Positions 11,264-24,500 of a stretch of 64,000 nt of DNA are shown here, piece after piece. A program made the position numbers and the translations under genes. Location of the stretch: contig QCXZ01000137.1 in assembly GCA_025024175.1 (NCBI GenBank), positions 3,100,001-3,164,000 of the forward strand. Reading direction: 5' to 3'. Position 1 is the stretch's first letter, and each line of letters begins with the position of its first letter. A model generated the notes under the pieces. It saw only the letters and a list, made by a program, of their open reading frames with translations. It did not search any database and was not told the origin of the DNA. Source of the DNA: Rhyzopertha dominica (lineage: Eukaryota; Arthropoda; Insecta; Coleoptera; Bostrichidae).

Positions 11264-12555
11264 CCCATGACGCGGCGTCTGTACAGGAAATACTATTTTT
11301 GTAACGAAATTGGCCAGTAACGGCGCAATGCGTTTCTCCGACCAAAGCCCCGGTTTAACTTTTTGGGTGTTTATCGACGTTGTCAGAGGTGATACGTTTC
11401 AATTTCTACTGATATCGATTATAATTGTTGCCCTTAGTGTAATGGCTTTCGTAATGTTGAATAATTAAATGGATATAATTTGTATGACGTGTTTTTTTTT
11501 CATATAATTNGCTGTAATTTTTGATCATACCTAAATTAATATAACATATCCCATGATTTTTAAAACATAGTTTTAGTAACAGTTTGTAACTTGCTACAAA
11601 TAACAAACACATAAACATGTTGGTGAGTCACAAACTATTGTTAGTGTTCAGAAATGAATTGACATGGGTATATTTTCCCGTTTTTATAAAAAATACTTCA
11701 TTTTGTCTCACGAATATCCAATGCATTACAGTAAAATCATTACCTACTCTGTATTTACGCGTACCATAACTCAAAATTATCTGACAGAAATATTTCAGTT
11801 ATTTCAACGCGTTCATACGTTATGTCTACATTCGTTCGCATTTTGTCAAAGATAAAAGTAATAATGCAATCCAGTGAACTATATGCAAAGCTAATTTGTC
11901 TGATCCCCAATAATTAATGCATGGATATATGTAATTATCAAAAATGATACTTCTACAAGGAAAAACATCATGTTTCAACTAAAACAGGTACCTACAAAGT
12001 AAGGTTATGTTGAACTGTCATCATCCTACGTTCTGTGATTATATCCTAACTTTATCATCTATCGTTTTCAAACTGTTTATAACTGTTAAATGCAGTAAAT
12101 TTTTAGCTTTATTTTTAGATATATCGTTTGTAGTGACATTAAAATTACAAAATTGAGGTTAAGGCACAAATGACAGATGTTAATATGTCAATAAGCAGAT
12201 AGACGTTGCCAAATAGTATTCTTTCGTTCACTCTCTTTCTGCGGTTAATATAGATATTTATTATTTAATAATCGACGAATTACACATTCAGCAAATGAAT
12301 TCGCTTTGCCTTATACCACGTTAGACCGTACGAATAAAAGGATTGCAATATTATTATAACATTTTTTTAAACTAATTTGACAACATTGGATGTCAAACAC
12401 CTGTTCGATTTCGCGCCATTTCTTTGCATTTTCACGAAAAGTGCAAGATCCGACATAAACATTTCACGTTTTATTCAGATAACGTGCAACGGCAAGAAAT
12501 TACCTCGTTTGCATTTCTTTTCAACCAATCTATCGCTGATGTTTAGACATTCACG
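11264..12555. other. Lobe-RAD50 intergenic region
   Basis: About 1.3 kb of AT-rich sequence holding the Lobe 3' UTR and RAD50 upstream region. I see no gene, clear repeat or RNA. An AATAAA occurs near 12334, too far away to assign to Lobe with confidence. One N is at 11510. Confidence 0.5.
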
Positions 12556-15500
12556 ATGTCGGTACTCAGAGATGTATACATTTCAGGTGTACGCAGTTTT
12601 GCTCCTGCCGAGAGCAAGGAGGACATACAGCACATCGAGTTTTCTTCCCCGCTGACCATTTTGGTCGGCCAGAACGGCTGTGGCAAGACTACGGTCATCG
12701 AAGCCCTGAAGTTCGCATGTTCGGGCAAGGTGCCCGATGGTACCGGCTCCGGCTACAGTTTCGTTAATGACCCAAAGCTGAACGGCAAGGTAACGACAAA
12801 GGCACAGATTCGTTTGAGGCTGTACGATCAAACTGGGAAGCAGCACACCATTTTACGTGCCATGCAGGCTGAGTCGAGACCCAACTCGGCGAAATTCACT
12901 CGGCTGGACACCGTCGTTTTGGTCAAGGAGGATGGGGGCAACAAGGATATTACCAGGAAAGCTGCGAAAATTGATAAGCAGTGCGAGGGACTTTTGGGTA
13001 CGTAAACGATTTAATCGTGTATTATACAACAAGACGATTGACAATATTTAAATATACGATAACAGATGGTGATCCCTTCAATCTTAATGCTGTAGAATTT
13101 ATTTATTTATTTCCTCCTTGAATGTGGGGCAAAATTTAAGCATCGTTTTAAGAATTTTGTTAGCAATGTCCATAATTGTTGCTACAGCTGAAAGATTTTA
13201 AAATTAGATGTGTGCGCCGTTTCAATACAAGAAATAAGCGTAGAGTTTTGTTCTCAATTTGTAATTTCAAATTCTTTTCAGTAAGTATTTCAATACGTGC
13301 GCATGCGTCCTTTTGTAGTTCTAATCATGATTTTCTCAACGTAAAGCTAATCTAACTGTAATCTATTAAATTCCGTCTTTATACAATAGCAAATGCGATG
13401 TAAGGTCTATTCTACTACTGGAGAAAAGTAGACCTTAGATGTAACCCACTCATAAACAATTACTTTTACTGTTGTTTGTGACTGTGGTCACCCTGAATCA
13501 CCACAANTTGTAGTTAAAAGTAAAAAAATGCCTGTTGACTGAAAAAAAATTAATAAATGCATCAGCGTTGATACTAACAATGATATTGTAAGGAGAATGA
13601 ATGTTCATGGCTTCTTAAATATGTTGAAAGAAGAACTGCTAATAGAAGATCCAGCAGCATATAAAAATTTTCTACAAATGAGCAATGCTTCATTTGAAAA
13701 ATTGTTTGAACTTGTCCATAACAAAATAGAGAAACAGGGTATACAATTCCGTGAAAACATTCCTTCCGTTTCATTTACAAAAGCATGACAACACATCACG
13801 TTCCCGGGGTTGTCAAAAGTTTATTCACACCAATATACATATTTTAAGAGGCCTAAAACTGCATTTCATGTTGATGTATTAATTAGCTGGTGGTAGGTAG
13901 TCAGCCCAAAAGAATAGATAGCCCCTATTCAGAAGTTTATTTCACCGATATCAGTACAAAGGCTACCTAATCTCACAACCCTGCTTATTGCGTAGGTTCG
14001 AAAAGTAGGTTCTATGAACGTTTTGTGTATAAACGGTAAAACAGGTTAGTGCGCATCGATCTGCGCAGTTTTAATACGAAGTATGGAAATTCAGTACAAG
14101 AAAATAGAACGTGGGCTAATTTCTTGTGCTGAAACGGCGCACACATCCAATTTCTGTATAATAATTTTAAGAACTTATTTCAATACTTAAATAAGTATAG
14201 TGGCAAACGGTTCTAAACTAAAAATAATAAAAAATTATTTATGAGCCATCTCTACCCAAAATTGTTTTAAGGGGTTAGCAATGTTAGTAAATGAATATGA
14301 AATGAATATTTGGGACTTTGCAGAAAAAAGTTTGAAAGAGATTATTTCAAATTATGTTTAAACTTTGAATATTCTGTTTTCTGTGTTCTTTTGAAAATAT
14401 TTTTTGTACTTATTATTTTAGTTTGTGCTTTTTTAATTTTAAAAAAGTCATTATAAATGTTGTGTGTTATTGTCCAAATTTAAATCATGTTTTCTTCTGT
14501 AAATCTGTTTTGCTTAAAATTTAGAGGGCGGTATTTTTGACGTTTACCTACGAGAGCCAAAACAATAGGGCCAGCCTTGTGGAGAACCACATATTTACTC
14601 CACACAGGTGACCCTCGTACTGACTAGAAAAAACCACAATTTTGGTATTTATGTAATGAACGTCACTAACTTGAAATTAAACAGCAGCAATTGGGCAATA
14701 TTTGTTTTTGACTTGTACAACAGTAGTTTTTCTCCATTAGAAAAAGTTGTGTCAACCTATTTGCAAATGTTCTTGTGTTGTTGTTAAATGATGTTTTAAG
14801 ACCGAAGATTGTTTTTTAATGACACTGCAGGATGAAGAATATAGTCAGTGTTTAGAATCTGCAACTTTAAATAAACAAACGTGAACTTAAAATATACCTA
14901 ATATCAAATTAGTGTTTTAAATTTCTGGCGTAGATGTAGGAATTCTTGTTATGCAGCAGAATGTATTTTTTTTATTGGATGTACATTCCAGGTGTCTCAT
15001 CCTGCATCCTCAACAACGTCATATTCTGCCATCAAGAGACGGCATGTTGGCCACTGGACGAGGGCAAAAAGGTCAAGGACAGGTTCGATGAAATTTTCGA
15101 CACGAAAGGCTACAACAANGCCATCGAGGTGGTGCGCAAGCAGATGAAAACATCTGCGGAAGAGTTGAAAATCATAAATGCCGAGCTTGGCTTCAAGAAA
15201 GAGAAAAAGGAAGAGGTGGTCAGAGAAACAGAAAAGTTACGTGAACTGCAGAACACTCTGACCACGATCGATGGGCAAATCGAAAAACAAAACGAGAAGC
15301 TTGCCCCTCTGGAGGGGAAAATAAAGAAGCTTCTGGAGGTCGAGAACAACATGGCTAGTGTGAAGAGCAGCCTGGCCGTCAAGGAGGCGCAGAAGAGGAA
15401 TATACAGGAGCAGCAGGCATTGATTTTGAAGAACATTGAAAAAGAATTTGAAGGCAAGTGATTTCTAGAGATATGTATGGTTTATTGACAAAATATTACA

Positions 15501-18500
15501 CAATATTACAAAATATTATCTTATAACACACATTAAATTTGGACGAGAAATGCACAATTATACAGAGTGTCCTGCATCATGTGGGCTACCTCGCGGAATC
15601 TGACAGCTGGTCCAAAAATAACACTATTTTACAGTATAACTTTTTTTGAAATAACGCCCGCCTACTGAGATATTGACTTTTAAACATGGGGGAAGAGAAA
15701 CGGTTTTTCAAAAATATCTCTAAGACCGGTTGATATAATTTCATCAAATTTTGGTTATTTTTATTTGAAGTAGGAGCCGTCAAGATGGTGTGCACATTTT
15801 CTTAATAAATGTTTTGTGGGGGCCGGGAGGGGGCGACTCCCTCACATTTTAACTCTTAATTTTATGTTGGGTTAATATTTTTTTCCCAACACTTCCATTT
15901 TTATCTTCATTCTTTTGTTTTTTTTTGTCTATTTCAAAGTTTGTTTGTAGGAGATGACGATGAACTCGAAAACAACATCAAATCGTTCAGTGAGCGTGGC
16001 ACCCAAATGGAACAAAGATTATCCGTGTTACAAACCAAAAAGTCGAAAATTGAGAGCGAGGAAAGGAAAATCGCGTCGGACATAACGAAAAAACAAGTGA
16101 AAGTAGGCGAGCTGCGGGAAGAGAAGAAACAGATGGATCAGCTGTGTTCAGAGCGAACCGCAGCCCTCGAAAGCCTCGCAAAGAAGTACGACATCGATAT
16201 GAACGTCGAAGATGTCGAAGCGGCCATGTTGACCGTGGAAAGTCACATCGCCGCAGCGAAGCAATCTTTGGCACGCATGAAGGCGGAATTCGACGAGGAA
16301 GACAAGAAGAACCAGGCCGCCGTCGACGAACAGTACAGGAACATAACGAAGATGAAGTTCGACATCGAGTCGAACAGAAAGGGGGTGAAGGAACGCGAGG
16401 GCAAGATGCGGAACATCCGGTGCGAGCTGCAGAACTTGAGCCTGTCAGACGAGCAGTTCGGAAACATGGGAGAACGGATAAAATCGGTGAGCGACAGTTT
16501 AGAGTCGCTGCAGTCTTCTAACAAAATAGCGGAGTATGAGGCGGCGATAGAAGAGAAAAAGAAGATGATGCAGAAGAAGAAGGAAGAGTTGGAGGAACTG
16601 GAGAAGGTTTATAAAATTTTACAGCAGAACATGATTGTGGAGTCGGATATACAGACGCAGAAAAACGAAATTCACAGGTGAGCTGATGAAAGAAACACTT
16701 TAAAATTTTGAGTTTGGCATTCCTTGTTTTCTCCTTTTGCATCTTTCCCAAAAGCTGTTCTTGCTTTTATGTATTTTACTCTTCTTTTTGTTACTTTGTG
16801 TTGTTATCTCGTGATAGGCGACTGTGACAACGACAGAACCTGCAATTTAGATACAGATGTTTATTTGGTTCTTCATTTGTACTCTCTTCATATTTGTTCT
16901 TTCCTCCTATGCTTTTCCACATCCATCCTTTAAACAATAACCCAAACTTCTTCCACATCTATCTATAAAGATAGTGTCTCCTCTGAATTGTCGGTTAGAT
17001 CTGGTGTTCCCCAAGGTTCCATATTAGGACCTCTGCTTTTCATAATCTATACGTCTGATATAGTGAACTCAGTTCTTAATGGGGTTGTAGACCATATTTT
17101 TTTTATTGCAGAATATGAATCTACATAAAAGATAATAGACCCCTGTGTATTCATTTATTTTCCAAAGCGCTTAGATAAATGTAAAAAAAAATGGTAAAGT
17201 TTAAATATTTGAATGTGTGACGTAGGTTGACCTTGCCGTTTGTGATTGGCAGTGATTGTGTGTTGTTGCCAGAGCACAATAATTTACAGCGTTCCAGTTG
17301 CCTGTGCGTCAACTGCCGACGAACGGACAACGAGCGTCATTCATAACCTCTCAGTAATGCTAGTGTTGTTTGCTTTTGTTTATCGATCACGATTATATCG
17401 TTCAAAATGCGGACGAAATGGCTGCTGAAAGGAAATGTTTTGTGCCAACATGCACAAATACTAGTATTGTTGCTCTAGAGAAGAAATTTTTAATTATACC
17501 TGAAGAAAAATCAAAACGAAAATTGTGGTGTGATGCACTAACAGCTAACAGTTGTGTTAAAGAAACTAGAGGCAAAAATATAAATCCTCCTCGAAAAACC
17601 AAGCCAAACGCAAATGTAAACAAACAGATCATTTGTCTATCTGTACAGTGTTGCCACTGGGGCTGATAGAAATTCCGCTAGATTGGCGTATCGAATCTGC
17701 TAAAATTTTTAAGACAGGGTAATCTGTTGATATACAAGGGGATATTATTTATTTTACATATATAATTATTATTTTTCTACATATTATGCTATAACATTAA
17801 AAAATTTCGTTGTCGAGCTCATCGTGTTCCTTCCAGAAATATGTTTCGTTGCTTTTTACATGGTTTAAGATAATAATATCTGCGTCATTTGACAATCTGA
17901 GCTGCAGCGTGAAACACACAAGCACTAGTGAGACGTTGGTAAAATTTTGGATTGGTAGGTATGAAAAGTAGGAAATATAATATTTCTCAGGCAAGGAATA
18001 CAGTAATCATCGAGTCACCTAGCATAAATAAATCGATTGTAGATACTTCATATCTAAGTTTTCCATATTTATACGCTAAAGTGAAACAGTTAATATTAAT
18101 TAAAGACTTTCTTATTCCGTTAAAATATTCGCTTACTGCTAAAATGTATGTTGTTCCCTTGGGCGAGAATTTTATCCGCCAAGTTGGCAACATTGACCAG
18201 ATGTCTCTTCTATTAGTCAAACGCGAAATCACGGTACAAATGTGTTGCAATAACGATTTGTGATCAAGGGCTACAACCCCATTGTAGAGTAATAGCTTAC
18301 GCCGACGATACACAATTGTATTTTAGTTTTGATAAGCATGATTTCGCAAAGGGCTGGCAAAATTCTGAATTAAGAACTTGAAACCTTAAAAAAATTGTCT
18401 GCTGAACATCTGATGGTCTTTGGTAATAAACGTAATACAACATTTCTTAAACAGTGTTTCAATGTTTATATAGATGGTTCAAGGTTAGATTTTGTTGATC

Positions 18501-21500
18501 ATAGTAGAAATTTGGGTCTCATTATGGACACACAGTTCCGATTTAAGCTGCATGTAACTTAAGTTATTACAAAAATCATTTTCTAACCTTAAGCTTTTGT
18601 ATGCTTGTAGACATTTTTTAACCGTTAATTAGAAAAAGCAATTATGTAATGCACTCGTTCTCTCACACTTTAATTATTGCAATTTTTTATATGGCCCCTG
18701 TTTGGATTCTGTTGATAGAAACAGGGCTCAAAAGGTTCAGAATGCATGCTGTCGCTTGGTTTTTGGCTTGCAACGTGGGCACCATGTATCTCACAGGATT
18801 AATTCTTTGGACTGGTTACGCATGGATTCCCGCTGGAATTATCACTTGGGTTGTTTCGTCTATGCTTTACTAAATTCTCCTCATGCATGTGAAAATTTGA
18901 GATCTAAGTTTGCCCCTCATTCATCTACGCATTCACGTGATACACGAAATAAAGCTAAATTTTTGTTACCTCGCCATAGCTTTGCTATGTTCGTTTGCTG
19001 CTTCACATACAATGCTGTAAGTTTGTATAATTCCCTTCCGAGTGAGTTTTAAAAACTAAATATTAACAAATTTAAATTTAAACTGAGACAGTTTTTTTTC
19101 GACCGTCAGATTTCACGATTGCCATGAATCTCTTAACTCGTTCGGACTCAATGAGGTTCGTTGACTGCTTTTCAGCAAATAGGTTGTCCGATATTGCTTT
19201 TGAACATGTGCTCTATTTTGTTTTTTATTGATTCTATTTTTTTTATGTGCTAACTAATATATATAATTGAGTTTACTCTAAAGGTTAAGTGGAATAGCTA
19301 CAGGTAGAATTTGCCTTCATTTTTTATGTATTTACTTTGTTATATTCGTTGAGCCTGTGCTTGATTTATTGGAATTTTATTTATTGCTGTGCTAATATAA
19401 TATAGTTTAATTTTCTTTTTTAAGGTTAAGTAGAATAGCTTCTGCTAGACTTTGCCTCTATTGCTTATAATGTATTACTCTCAGTATCTGCTCTTGTTTC
19501 AATAAAATCCATTTATTATTATTATCTTTGACTCTAAACGTGCCCTGCATTCAGTCACTTTTTGTTCAGGTATGAATCCGATATGCTCAAGCTTAAAGCT
19601 AAAAACCACGACAATTTCGAGTTACTGTTTGCCGACAACTTGCCCTCTAACGGCCTGCAAAACTCCGTCAAATCGATCCTGAAGATTCAACAGGCTGCGG
19701 TCGATAGTTTGACTAGTGAATTGCAGAGCAAGGAGAATGGCCTCACAATGATTAAGGCACAGTTAATGGCTGAAGAAGAGAAACTGCAGAATGCGACCAA
19801 CGAAATGGAAACTGCGAAAAAGGGCATCATCGAGCTGTGCGGCAACACACCCTATGCTGAGGTTAGTAAATAAGATTTAAGTATCATTAGATATAGAAAA
19901 ATACCAATATCCAAGAATTTTTTCTTTTCATTTGTTGCTTTTCTTTTCTTTGTCAAAGCCAAAATTTAATGCTATTACTACTTTTAAAGTGTTTGGTATT
20001 TTATTTGTTATTATTTTATTTTCTTTGTATCTTCTTTCTTGAATACTTCACCTTCCTTTTTTACGTTTCCTTTTTAATTCTTTTCTGACCGTACTCTTCT
20101 GTTTTTTAATGCAAGATGAGCAGGAAGGTTTTATCTAAGGATATTTGAGTAAAATATTCATACTTCTTTTAATGTCTATTGTTATAACACTTTTTTTATT
20201 TACTTTATTATTTTCCCTTTGTAGGTTTCTTCAGAATATTTATATTTAGTCCATTTTGATCTTTTTCTATCTTATTTAAAAAAAATTTTCTCTTTATTAT
20301 TTGAGTGATCAACAAACGAAAACACTAAATTTTTTATTTAGTATCTGTATTCTTTGCTGGAATATCCTTATTTGGACAAGACCTATTTTTCTTATAGATG
20401 CTAAAATTAGCAGAAGAAGAAGTCGACAAGCAACAGAAGAAGAAAGGCCAGCTCAAAGCTGCCCAAGTAATTTACGAAAATTTCATCAAAGACTTCGAAA
20501 AAATCGATGCTTGCTGCCCACTTTGCAAGACTGACTTCTCGAAGCGCAAGCAGGAATCCCAACAAATCGTCACCCAAATAAAAGCGAGCATACACAGCAT
20601 ACCAAATCAGCTTTTGAAGACGGAAGCTGCACTGCAAGAGAAACAAGATCTATACAACAAACTCATGCAGAAGAAGGGGGACAACAACAAGATCAAGATT
20701 TTGTCAGAGAAGACCATCCCGAAGCATGTGGAGGCTGTGAAGAATCTGGAAGCAAAGAAAAACAAACTCACTGATGACATAAATGAATTGAAGCAAAGAA
20801 TAACGGTGCCAAAGCAAAAATTGGAAGCGTGTAAAGCTGTCGAATCCGATGCCGCAATAATAGACCAGTGTCAGATGGGTGTGATCCGGTGCAAGGCGCA
20901 GATAACCTCTCTGGAGCCTCGTTTAGCAAAAGTGTCGTCAGATCGTAACATACACCAAACAGAAGTCGACATGGAAGACCTGAAGGTTGACATAGAATCC
21001 GCTCAGAAATCCTGTGAAGCCCTCCAGAAGAAGAGGGATTCTTTGAAGACCCAAATCAACGAACTGATGGAGCAGAAAAACAAACTGGTCCAGCAGCAGC
21101 TGCATCTCGAGAAATCCGTACAGATGAAGCCCCAGTATGAGCAACAGCTCGAAGAACTCACGGAGGAAGTGGAAAAATTGAACAACCGACTCGTGGATTT
21201 GCAGTGCTGTCTGGCCCCGTTAGAAATCGAACTTAAGGAGGCGAGAGCAGTTAAAGAGGCTTCGAAAAAGAAGAACGACTCCGTTTACGAGCAAAAGTGC
21301 AAGGAATTGAATGAACTAGCTGGGCAGCTCGGTTATATCAAGAAACTGCAGTCCAAGATCAAGGTTTATATGTCGAAGGATATCGGACAGTTGGACGATG
21401 TGCTGGAGCAACTCACGGAGGCAGAAAAACAGCACAGTTCTTGCAAGGAAGCTCTGGAAAAGATAGTGAAGGCGGTGGCCGACATAAACTTGCAACTGTC

Positions 21501-24500
21501 ACAGCAGGATATCGCGTTTAAGTCACTCAAGGCCAACGTGGAACTCCGGTAAGTGGGTGGTATTACGTTTGAGTTCATTTGTGCAAAATTTTTAAAACAA
21601 AAAAAATCCCTGCAAATTGAATCAATACTTCCATTTCCAATTGTCAAAATGACATTTACGCTTTTATTTCTTATACTATACGATCACTAATCAGGTTTTG
21701 AGCAATTTTTCTCTCTACACATTTTTTCTAAGACAAACGGTTCTTGTGATATTAGCAAAAATACGTAAACTTTTAAAATGGGTTTTTTCCAAATAACTCG
21801 AAAATTATTATCTTTACAAAAAAATTGGAAGAGTTCTTTCCGATCAGAAATTTGATTTTCTATTTAATATTAAAATTTTGAAAAAATTTTGTGGACAGGG
21901 TCCAAATCACGTTTTTTAGAAATATTTTGAAAATGTCAAAATTTTGGAAAAATTGTTTAACACACTTTGGTGAGGTATTTTCATTTTTTTAATATTTTAA
22001 GTATTTTTGCGGATATTTAGGAAAACCCGTTTATTTAAAGTGACACTTTTTTGCTAATATCTTCTAAACAGTTTGCTGCACCGAAATTTTATTGGAACGA
22101 AAAATACTCGCAATTGTACTACTAATCACATACTAAAACGAAAAATAAATAAAAAAATAAAAATTTGCAAAAAGAGTAGTTACCTCCCAATTTCACCCCT
22201 TCCCGATATCGTACTTACCCCAAAAACCATAGGTCACTTCGGGTAGTTGAGATTTACATGTATGCCAAATTTCAAGCTCGTATTTTGTAAGTTATCGTGT
22301 CTACACGCAGAAAGAAATTTTTTTGCCTGTTTTTGACAACTTTAAAGTTTAAATATTGTCCGTGCATTGTTGGCTGGGAACTGGCAAAACAGGTCAAGTA
22401 TTTTAATGGAAGCATTTGACAGGTTTTAATATTTAAATAAATCACGAAAGAAATCATTTAACAAGTTTAATATATGACATCTTTTTTCAGTCTTCATTTG
22501 TAATTGAAACAAATTTCTCTTCACTATAGATTTTTATTTTATTTTCACCCTCATTGCTTCATTGTAGCCCAAATTAAGTCAGTTGCATTTAAATCTGGGT
22601 GACTTGGTGGAAGTCTGAAAGCATTATGCCTATTTATTTTTGTTGTTCTTATCTGTTATAGATTTGAGTTTAAAGGTAACTTGTCAAACCTGGACGATAT
22701 TTATCCGATTTTTTTTCCGGCAAAACTGCTGACTGACAGCTAATGTCAAAACAATTTCTCACTTGAAAAATAAATATAACCAACGAATCTTGTCACTGAT
22801 TGGTCAGAATCGACGGGTAATAAATAATCGGGTAAAATTTTGGGAGGTCTTACTGTATTTCTATTTTGCATAACACCTACTTAGTTCAAGCTGGATAAAT
22901 TATTAGAAAGCTTTATTCATTATGTATGTTTTTTGTTAGGACCAAGAGAAAAGAAGAGGAAAAGATTTCAATGGATATTGAAATGATAAAGGAGAAAATT
23001 GGCGACTTGGATCTTAAAAACGTGTTTGATGAAAAGTCAAAGTTGATTACAGAGATCAACTCATGTAGGAATGCCATCAGCAAGGCTAAGGGCCAGAAAG
23101 AACAATTGCAGGTAAGATCAGATTTTTTAGTTTCATTGCTAAAATTTGTTTTACAAAAGGTAACAGGAAACTGCTCTTAATCGTTTAAAAGGGATAAAGT
23201 ACTCTGTTTTTGTTTGAATCTTGTAAGGTGATGCTAGAAGATATTATACGCCAGTAAATTTAACGATGAGCCAATCAGTATTAAATCATGAAGATCATGT
23301 AGATGGCAGGTGCAGTCGGTTGCACAATTAATGAAATAATTCGTAGTTTTAAATCTCCCTTAGATTTGAAAAAGAAGTACAGTAATGATGATTAATGGAT
23401 ACTATAATGTTTTAGACCTGTGATCATATACAGACAATGCATTTATTTTGCAACTGACCACAGGAATTTCAAAAGGTTGTGGGAAGGAAGCAGTTAAGGG
23501 AGTTCCTCAGGGTTCTGTTATTGGACAAGTGGTTGTTTACATTTGCCAGCCAGTGTGAAAGATTCTTGATGTGTGCCTGGTTACCTTAATGCCATTTTTG
23601 TTGAAAACAATTATTCTTCTGCGATCTTCAGTCGATTGTCACCTCCAGGTTCAAATCAGCGAGCTCGAGGCGGAGCTGGCCAGGCCGGAGAAAGCGAACG
23701 CTGACGAGCTGTACATGAATAAATTCTACGAGCACAAAGTCATGCAGCTCGCCATCAAGGACCTGGACAAGTACGGCCAGGTGTTGGAAAAGGCGCTGCT
23801 GGAATACCATCGTAACTGCATGAAGTCGATCAATCGTAGCCTCCGCCAACTGTGGAGAACCGTGTATCGTGGACACGACATTGACTACATCCAGATTAAG
23901 GCCGAGGACACCGGGGGCAGTAAGAACAGACGCTCGTACAACTACAAGGTGGTGCAGATAAAGAACGGCATCGAGATGGACTTTAGAGGAAGGTAAAGCT
24001 GAAACATTTTTTTTACTCGTCCTATTGCATCGTTATTGTCTTCAATTTCATATCTAAATTATTATACAAGTGCGTAAAGAATAGTTAAAGTTTAAATACC
24101 CAAATGGTTTAAAGAGCCAAGCATGTCACAGTATTGTAAACACAGCCTATAGAGAAACAGGAATGAACTATACTTTTGGTATCTATGGAGATCTAATAGA
24201 TTTTTGTTAGCCCCATCCTGAATTTCAAGTTTTTAGTCATCAAATGCAAATGTAAATTAATTAATTAAAAAGAGATAAAAAGAAACGAAAATAATAAGTA
24301 CACTACTTAGAGTCATTTATTACCAGTTCCCGCATTTTAATAAAATAATTTTTAAATTGGACTGGTGCACAACTATAGCCCCGTCTAAATTTCACACAGA
24401 ATTGAACAAATTTTAACAGAACATTCATAAATTAATAATGGATTTGGCCTCCATTTTTACTAATTAGCTCAAAAATTCTAGCATTCATGCTTCCAACCAA

